Below, piece by piece: positions 34,167 to 64,000 of a DNA stretch of 64,000 nucleotides (its first letter is position 1; every line of letters starts with the position of its first letter). The notes beneath the pieces are model-generated. The model was not told where the DNA came from. It saw only the letters and a list, made by a program, of their open reading frames with translations, and did no database searches. The position numbers and the translations under genes are program-made. The stretch is from contig NZ_QAJG01000001.1 of the NCBI RefSeq assembly GCF_003046425.1, forward strand, positions 175,001 through 239,000, read 5' to 3'. The stretch comes from Leptospira borgpetersenii serovar Javanica. GTDB taxonomy: Bacteria; Spirochaetota; Leptospiria; Leptospirales; Leptospiraceae.

Positions 34167-34434
34167 CTTAGAGCCGGTCTCAAAACCTGAAGAAAAATAT
34201 CTCTAAACGATCCGGCAAATTTTTAAAAAACGTGAGAGTTCCCACAGAAACCGTCGTATTGAAGGTTTTTTCCCGTCGTTTAAAATTAGAGTTGTTGAAA
34301 AATTAATTCTTCATCTGTTTCCGTTTCATAAAAACGGTCGATTCAAGCAGTTTCGTTAATCTGAATTATGGAATTTTTCAACAACTCTATTGTAATAGCT
34401 CCTACATTCCTAAGGTTTTGAGACGGGTTCTAAG
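34167..34434 (+). mobile_element. family-1 inverted-repeat element, copy D, interrupted
   Basis: Left end AGAGCCGGTCTCAAAACCT, right end AGGTTTTGAGACGGGTTCT. Without the 104 bp of inserted element plus duplication it would be about 164 bp, the same as the other full copies. Confidence 0.88.
34288..34388. mobile_element. 101-bp inverted-repeat element (family 3) inserted in copy D
   Basis: Perfect 17-bp inverted ends AGAGTTGTTGAAAAATT / AATTTTTCAACAACTCT, flanked by a 3-bp ATT duplication (34285-34287 and 34389-34391). Removing element plus one ATT restores the sequence seen at 53541-53555. Confidence 0.92.
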
Positions 34435-34582
34435 TTTTTTCAAACGAAAGTGTTGTTCCTGCGAATTGTAGCATAATAATCGCTTTCGCATTAGTTATAC
34501 CGAATTGACGTTAAAAAACTACAAAAGTTCCAATACGCAACTCGTCATCTTATCGAAAAATTCTATCTCGATGGAAGCCTTT

Positions 34583-34613
<31 letters not shown>

Positions 34614-34865
34614 GCTTATGTTCTATGAAATCACGATTTTTCAATTTTCCAAAATGCTCAAAAATCTAAAACTTATCCTGAAACACGCAGAACCTAAAAA
34701 GTTCAATACCCAAGTCCTACCGAACTTTAGGTCGGCCCCCGATCAGTTCCATCTATCAAACAGATTCAAACCGTCTGCGATACGGCAAAACCGGATCGAT
34801 ATCGGAAAGAAAAATTACCTCGGCAAAATGCCGCTTAAAAGTAAACCACACTCACAGAGGACTTC

Positions 34866-35756
<891 letters not shown>

Positions 35757-35799
35757 AATTTTTTAAATTTATCTCCCAAAATAAATTTTTCTTTCTTGG

Positions 35800-35830
<31 letters not shown>

Positions 35831-35862
35831 GTTTTGTTTATTGTAAATCTAAGTAAATTTGA

Positions 35863-38031
<2,169 letters not shown>

Positions 38032-38090
38032 TCTACAAACAAAAAATAGGGAAGGGGTATCTCCTAATTTCCTCTTGTAATTTGATTCCT

Positions 38091-38761
<671 letters not shown>

Positions 38762-38769
38762 AATCTAAA

Positions 38770-40257
<1,488 letters not shown>

Positions 40258-40685
40258 CTCCATAACCTTACCCACAAGTACTTGGATCCGAAGATAAATC
40301 TGTCGGAATTACGACAGTGAAACTTACCTCCTCCCTAATTTTGGGTGGTGGGACGAATAAACTCTATTTCGCTCTCTACGGGTCGCGAAATAGGTGGAAG
40401 ACTCGGGAAATTTTTCTCTATTAAAAAATCATACTTCTTGCAAGTAAAAAGTATCATTCTTGTCGGAACACTTGAAAAATATCAGTTTTTGATCCTTATT
40501 ATCTCAAAAGCCTTTTTAATTTGTGGGTAAGGTTATGGAATAACTCCGGTCACGAAAAAACTGTCCGTTTGAATCATCAAGATTTCGTAGCTCATTCTAA
40601 GATGCGCAAAACCGGATCAGGAAATTTGCAACCAATTCACTCCATGAAAACCGAGTGGAAAGGTTTTGAGGCTGCAATGAATCAA
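40258..40685. other. lysS downstream region, mostly a family-4 element
   Basis: Holds the 279-bp element and about 140 bp of sequence with no gene, where lysS's own terminator would originally have been. No clear terminator is visible in the remaining part. Confidence 0.6.
40260..40538. mobile_element. 279-bp inverted-repeat element (family 4) inserted at the lysS stop
   Basis: Perfect 18-bp inverted ends CCATAACCTTACCCACAA / TTGTGGGTAAGGTTATGG. The 7-bp AATAACT occurs on both sides (40253-40259 and 40539-40545). No coding capacity. Related copy at 56048-56416. Confidence 0.93.
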
Positions 40686-41108
40686 TTATCCCGGAAGACG
40701 TTTCTTTTTGCGAGGCAGATCTTCTATAAATCGGATCGCCAACGTATCGACTAAAACGTCGATTCGATCTCTCAGCGCGGAATTTGCAGTCTCAAAACGA
40801 ACTTCGAAACGGTGAAAGTCCTTTTTGACCTCGGATCGGAAGCTTGCCATTTCCGTCTTCAACTCATGAATTTCCGTTTTTGTTTCTTTTCTCAAATCCT
40901 GGATATTCGTTTTCGTTTCCTTTCTCAATTCCTGAATTTCCGTTTTCAATTCCAACTTCAATTCCTGAGTTTGAGAGAATAATTGTTTCCAGATTACATG
41001 AAGAAATCTGAAAAGGGAACCGAAACCGACCAGGGTTGTGGCGATCAACGCAAGAAAAGAAATATCCGTCATGCTCAGAAGAATCCATGTGAAAAAGATC
41101 GAAATCAA
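40686..41108 (-). CDS. membrane-anchored coiled-coil protein
   Basis: A 140-residue protein from TTG 41106-41108, with AGGA upstream; an ATG at 41072 is a second choice. One N-terminal hydrophobic segment (about 15-35) is followed by a heptad-like coiled coil with three near-identical 11-residue repeats (ELRKETKTNIQ, DLRKETKTEIH, ELKTEMASFRS), ending with basic RKKKRLPG. It looks like the small anchored coiled-coil proteins common in leptospires. Function unknown. Confidence 0.6.
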   Translation of the reverse strand: MISIFFTWILLSMTDISFLALIATTLVGFGSLFRFLHVIWKQLFSQTQELKLELKTEIQELRKETKTNIQDLRKETKTEIHELKTEMASFRSEVKKDFHRFEVRFETANSALRDRIDVLVDTLAIRFIEDLPRKKKRLPG

Positions 41109-41198
41109 TTCTTTTTCCTATAATAGGAGGTATATTTAGGAAAAAGAATATACTCTTTTAGAATATTTTCCGACAAACCAAAAAGGGAAAATCGCTTT

Positions 41199-42729
<1,531 letters not shown>

Positions 42730-42939
42730 GTTTTACTACCCCAAACAATCTCTCATTGACCTAACTTCAAATTTTTTCCCAAAAGAATCCCCAACTTATT
42801 TTGAATGGCAAACACGCCGGAAATAAGTTTCAAATATTCTAATAGAGAAAAAATTCTAATAGATTCCAATTCAAAGGAAGTAAATAATTTTACCTTTACT
42901 TTCATAAATAGGCTCTCTAGAAAGTTTTACTTAAGAATC

Positions 42940-42976
<37 letters not shown>

Positions 42977-42994
42977 AGAACGAACAACCATACA

Positions 42995-43244
<250 letters not shown>

Positions 43245-43246
43245 CC

Positions 43247-43938
<692 letters not shown>

Positions 43939-43945
43939 TAAGTCC

Positions 43946-46257
<2,312 letters not shown>

Positions 46258-46313
46258 ACCTAGTACATAAAAGGTAAACTGAGAACTAAGATCAAGAGAA
46301 TTTCCCCTCGTTC

Positions 46314-47490
<1,177 letters not shown>

Positions 47491-47851
47491 TTTCGGATTA
47501 AAATCCGGCATCCAAAACATTCAAGAGTTTGAATATATCTAAATAATACGTTTTTATAGGTCATAAACAGAGTCATTACATTCAAAAAGAATGAATTTTT
47601 CCGGATTGATTCCGAAGCCTTCTCGGAGTTTTATAACCGAAAATAGAATCTCTTTTCACCACAGAATCGGTTGAAAAAAGGAAATAATCTTCCCGGATTG
47701 GAGCCAAACATCCCGTTTCGTTTTCGAAAATATTTTTGTAAATTGAATCATTCAGTTGCAAGTTTGTGGACGAAAACCCGATCTACGACAAGGAAACCGT
47801 AAAAAACAACGTATCTCTCCAACATTACTTTATGGGCAAAGGAACTCGATT
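47491..47851. other. 361-bp region before the glycan gene cluster, no gene
   Basis: A small CGGATT/AATCCG hairpin follows the PilZ-like gene (47495-47508). The rest has no supported frame. The start of the next gene was placed at TTG 47852 because AAAGGAA lies a few nt upstream. Confidence 0.5.
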
Positions 47852-49556
<1,705 letters not shown>

Positions 49557-49662
49557 TTCAAAACGACCTCCTCTTTCTTTCGGAAGAATCTTGATTGCTA
49601 AAATTGGGTAGCGAAGACACCCTGCATTTATTTATCATTTACAAAACCAAATAAAACAATAA

Positions 49663-51654
<1,992 letters not shown>

Positions 51655-51660
51655 ACAATA

Positions 51661-53292
<1,632 letters not shown>

Positions 53293-53347
53293 TGATTTTG
53301 AATATTCTAAAATCATTCCTCTGTTGAATCATTTAAAAAACCGTTTA

Positions 53348-53668
53348 GACAAAATGGCGCCCCCTTCCGGGCTTGAAAAACGAAGGTTAGATGCGAACAT
53401 CAACCACAAAACAAAAAAAGGAATTAAGAGCCGGTCTCAAAACCTGAAGAAAAATATCTCTAGACGATCCGGCAAGTTTTTAAAAAACGTGAAGGTTCCC
53501 ACAGAAACCGTCGTATTGAAGGTTTTCTCTCGTCGTTTAAAATTGTAATAGCTCCTACATTCCTAAGGTTTTGAGACCGGCTCTAAGAATTTATCTCAAA
53601 ACTGTCTTCTGTAAGAGCGGCATTGCCGCAACACTTTCATCAGTCTTTTGAATGTAGGAGCTCCAACG
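53348..53668. repeat. composite dispersed repeat, copy E
   Basis: Arms match copy A at 8491-8818 in the same orientation (GACAAAATGGCGCCC at the left, AATGTAGGAGCTCC at the right). The central inverted-repeat element is oppositely oriented relative to copy A. Confidence 0.8.
53427..53584 (+). mobile_element. 158-bp inverted-repeat element (family 1), copy E
   Basis: Ends AGAGCCGGTCTCAAAACCT and AGGTTTTGAGACCGGCTCT are perfect 19-bp inverse copies. The interior holds TTCCCACAGAAACCGTCGTA. Same length as copy A. Confidence 0.88.
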
Positions 53669-54000
53669 TTTCAGTGGATTAGGAATGAAGCATTAGGACT
53701 TTTTACCCCTCATTTCATTCAACAAAAGTCTGATTTCTGTAAATCTAACTTTAGGACTTTATATACATCAATCCCACGCATGTGGAAAAAAAGTGAGAGT
53801 CCACTATTCACTAACATCTAAAAAATTCTTACATCTCTATATTTTGGGACAAACTTTTACTCAGAACTACATAAAAGAGTACCTAATATATTGCACTGTA
53901 ACAGGGCTTTGGAATCAAAATTTACGGTACTCAATTTTATAGTATCTTTCAATACAAACTTCTCTAAAGAACAATCGTATTTGAATCATTTTCTTTTTAA

Positions 54001-54040
54001 AAGAAGAAGAAGAAGAAGACGTTTTTTAGAAAAACGCCTC
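54001..54040 (-). terminator. terminator-like hairpin of the porin gene
   Basis: On the minus strand CGTTTTT-CTA-AAAAACG is followed by a CTTCTTCTTCTT tract ending in TTTT. It lies about 20 nt after the stop codon. The pyrimidine tract is a CTT triplet repeat rather than a plain T run. Confidence 0.6.
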
Positions 54041-54061
54041 TGAATATCTCTCATTCCAATT

Positions 54062-55720
<1,659 letters not shown>

Positions 55721-56047
55721 TCTTCTAAATCTCCTATGTTTCCCCATCATGCAAAATACATGCCAATGCTATAAATAAAGCATTTAACTAAAAAAATAGA
55801 CGTAACTTAATTATTAAAAGCATATATTATGTCTAAAAAATAGAATAAATCTTCAAACAATTTCATTTTTTAAATTATATGCCTAATTTTTATACAAAAA
55901 TTAACATGAATTAACAAGTAGGAAAGCGATGGTTATACTGCAATCCATAGATTCATATGATTCTTGAAAATACAGTTCCGAATACGGTATTCTTGATCGA
56001 CGGAGCCAAGAATACCGGTGGAGGAAATGAAAGCATCTCGCTCCCAA

Positions 56048-56416
56048 CCATAACCTAACCCACAAATACTTGAATCTGAAGATAAATCTGTCGGAATTAC
56101 GACAATCCTCCGTGAAACTATACCCCGCAGAGCGACCCGTAGGAAGCGATGCATTGAGTTCAGGAAAGCTCTGCGTTGAGTTTTTCAGAGCGACCTGCAG
56201 AGCGACCCGTAGGAAGCGATGCATTGAGTTCAGGAAAGCTCTGCGTTGAGTTTCCCCTGCGTTTTAGGGCGGTGGGAAGACTCGGGAGATTTTTTATATC
56301 AGAAAATCATACTTTTCGCAAGTAAAAAGCCTTACTCTTGTCGGAATACTTCAAAAAATGTGCGTTTTGATTCTTACTATTCCAAAATCCTTCTTAACTT
56401 GTGGGTAAGGTTATGG
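56048..56416. mobile_element. 369-bp inverted-repeat element (family 4), second copy
   Basis: Ends CCATAACCTAACCCACAA / TTGTGGGTAAGGTTATGG with one mismatch. Outer parts match the copy at 40260-40538; the middle carries an extra tandem duplication. No clear flanking duplication is visible. Confidence 0.88.
56127..56263. repeat. 70-bp tandem duplication inside the family-4 element
   Basis: GCAGAGCGACCCGTAGGAAG starts at 56127 and again at 56197, and the next ~37 bp are identical in both. The unit contains GGAAAGCTCTGCGTTGAG, also seen in diverged form near 8935. Confidence 0.9.
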
Positions 56417-56553
56417 CTCTTTATGAATCGCTTATCTTAGCTACGCTAAGAGTCTTCGAATAACTCAACCTCGCTTCTAGGGTCGCTCGGTAATGCTTTC
56501 GCTGGCTACGACTATCTCGCTCTTTATGAATCGCTCGATAGGAATAAAATGAG

Positions 56554-58915
<2,362 letters not shown>

Positions 58916-58967
58916 CTGAAAATTCCGAATCTTGTACGTAATTCGTATTAAAAGCCATACTGAAAAG

Positions 58968-59014
<47 letters not shown>

Positions 59015-59037
59015 CGCAGTTTGTCATCATTTCCTAG

Positions 59038-59805
<768 letters not shown>

Positions 59806-60045
59806 GTCCTCAAAACCGGCTTTCTATTTTCATAAAACCTAACTTCAAGACGAGAGAAGATTACTGAAAATACATGGAACTTATCCCAAAATCCGAAGAG
59901 AAATTTATGATTTTAAAATCGCAAATAATAAAACGCGATTCATTATTACGTCTCCTCGAGAGTTTCTAAGTTTGTAAATCGTCTTTTCACAGTTAAGCTA
60001 GTAGTTCCTGCAACTCTAAAGTTTTGGGGTAAGTTCATTCTATCT

Positions 60046-60081
<36 letters not shown>

Positions 60082-60090
60082 ATAGAACGG

Positions 60091-60834
<744 letters not shown>

Positions 60835-60863
60835 ACGAACCTGAATCGATCAAAGGTAATACT

Positions 60864-63838
<2,975 letters not shown>

Positions 63839-63856
63839 TTTTCTAAATCTAAAACT

Positions 63857-64000
63857 ATGAAAAAAAAGAACGTCACTTACGTAATCCCTTGTTTGAACGA
63901 GGAAAAAACTCTTCCTCTCGTTTTGGAAAAACTCGCGCGGCTCAAAAAGGAATTAAAACAATACAATGTGGAAATTCTTGTCTCCGATAACGGAAGCGAA
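63857..64000 (+). CDS. family-2 glycosyltransferase, 5' part (continues past window)
   Basis: ATG 63857 opens a frame to the window edge. [20 protein letters not shown] (residues 1-20) and LVSDNGSE at the edge are the start of a GT-A family-2 enzyme of the DPM1/polyprenyl-phosphate-sugar synthase type. It begins 18 nt after the GT-C gene. It may supply the lipid-linked sugar that the GT-C enzyme and the DprE-like pair use. Confidence 0.85.
   Translation, partial: MKKKNVTYVIPCLNEEKTLPLVLEKLARLKKELKQYNVEILVSDNGSE

Larger units (their letters stand above)
53293..54061. other. gene-free region with composite repeat and decayed words
   Basis: Contains composite repeat copy E (53348-53668) and the porin terminator. 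A 74-codon frame at 53324-53548 lies inside the repeat and is not considered real. Confidence 0.7.
55721..56553. other. gene-free region with family-4 element and duplications
   Basis: AT-rich porin leader (55740-55920), then the second family-4 element, then two copies of CTCTTTATGAATCGCT (56417-56432 and 56520-56535) 103 bp apart. Short minus-strand frames here mirror the repeats and are not considered genes. Confidence 0.65.

Noticed and set aside
42730..42804. Possible TPP riboswitch before thiE
   Set aside because: The short gap lacks the CUGAGA and ACCUG-type conserved words expected of a TPP aptamer.
53324..53548. 74-codon plus-strand frame
   Set aside because: Lies entirely within the composite repeat and its inverted-repeat element.

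Overview
The window is chromosomal DNA of a spirochaete, almost certainly a pathogenic-clade Leptospira. The reasons are two tandem FlaB-type periplasmic flagellin genes, an upstream lipoprotein that looks like LipL46, many lipoproteins with relaxed spirochaetal lipoboxes, an OmpL-like barrel protein, an AT-leaning composition, and long gene-poor stretches filled with decayed repeats. Species was not determined.

Layout. 0-8.2 kb: tail of an MCE/MlaD-type gene, a 3-hydroxyisobutyrate-dehydrogenase-like enzyme, a GDYXXLXY/DUF2157 membrane pair, an M48 lipoprotein protease, a three-gene minus-strand operon headed by a NamZ/DUF1343 muramidase-like protein, and lipL46. 8.2-15.1 kb: gene-poor, with one orphan exported protein and the two flaB genes. 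15.1-19.3 kb: a creBCD-type module (response regulator, CreC-like kinase, CreD) with a possible cre-tag and short inverted-repeat elements on both sides of creBC. 19.4-25.5 kb: pdhA-pdhB-pdhC, fliG, a leucine-rich-repeat protein and a small exported protein. 25.5-27.4 kb: tandem 199-bp repeats derived from the 3' side of tRNA-Asp, then tRNA-Asp, pgsA and tRNA-Leu. 27.6-33.6 kb: a 9-bp minisatellite and a start-codon palindrome in front of a six-gene operon of unknown exported proteins (lipoproteins, Ig-like, Kelch, outer-membrane barrel, TPR). 33.6-40.3 kb: repeat-rich gap, NodB-type deacetylase, a large processive GT2, a membrane-anchored protein and lysS. 40.3-47.5 kb: a TagA/WecG-like protein, thiE, a small lipoprotein, rsmE, a LolA-like protein, guaB and a probable PilZ-like protein. 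47.8-53.3 kb: three polytopic envelope-glycan proteins including an O-antigen-ligase-like protein. 54-59.8 kb: OmpL-like porin, then a minus-strand operon (membrane protein, RNase H, small lipoprotein, CCA/poly(A) polymerase family) and a leucyl/arginyl-tRNA-protein transferase. 60-64 kb: SDR plus FAD oxidase (DprE2/DprE1-like), a GT-C glycosyltransferase and the start of a GT2.

The most notable observations are: (1) a 158-bp inverted-repeat-bounded segment lying in opposite orientation inside two copies of the same larger repeat; (2) non-autonomous elements with readable target duplications, including one nested inside another and one whose duplication includes the lysS stop codon; (3) a creBCD module with a CTCAC-N6-CTCAC direct repeat; (4) a DprE1/DprE2-like pair next to lipid-linked sugar glycosyltransferases; and (5) the unnamed exported-protein operon behind a minisatellite and a start-codon hairpin. 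All family assignments come from reading motifs; no database search was run.
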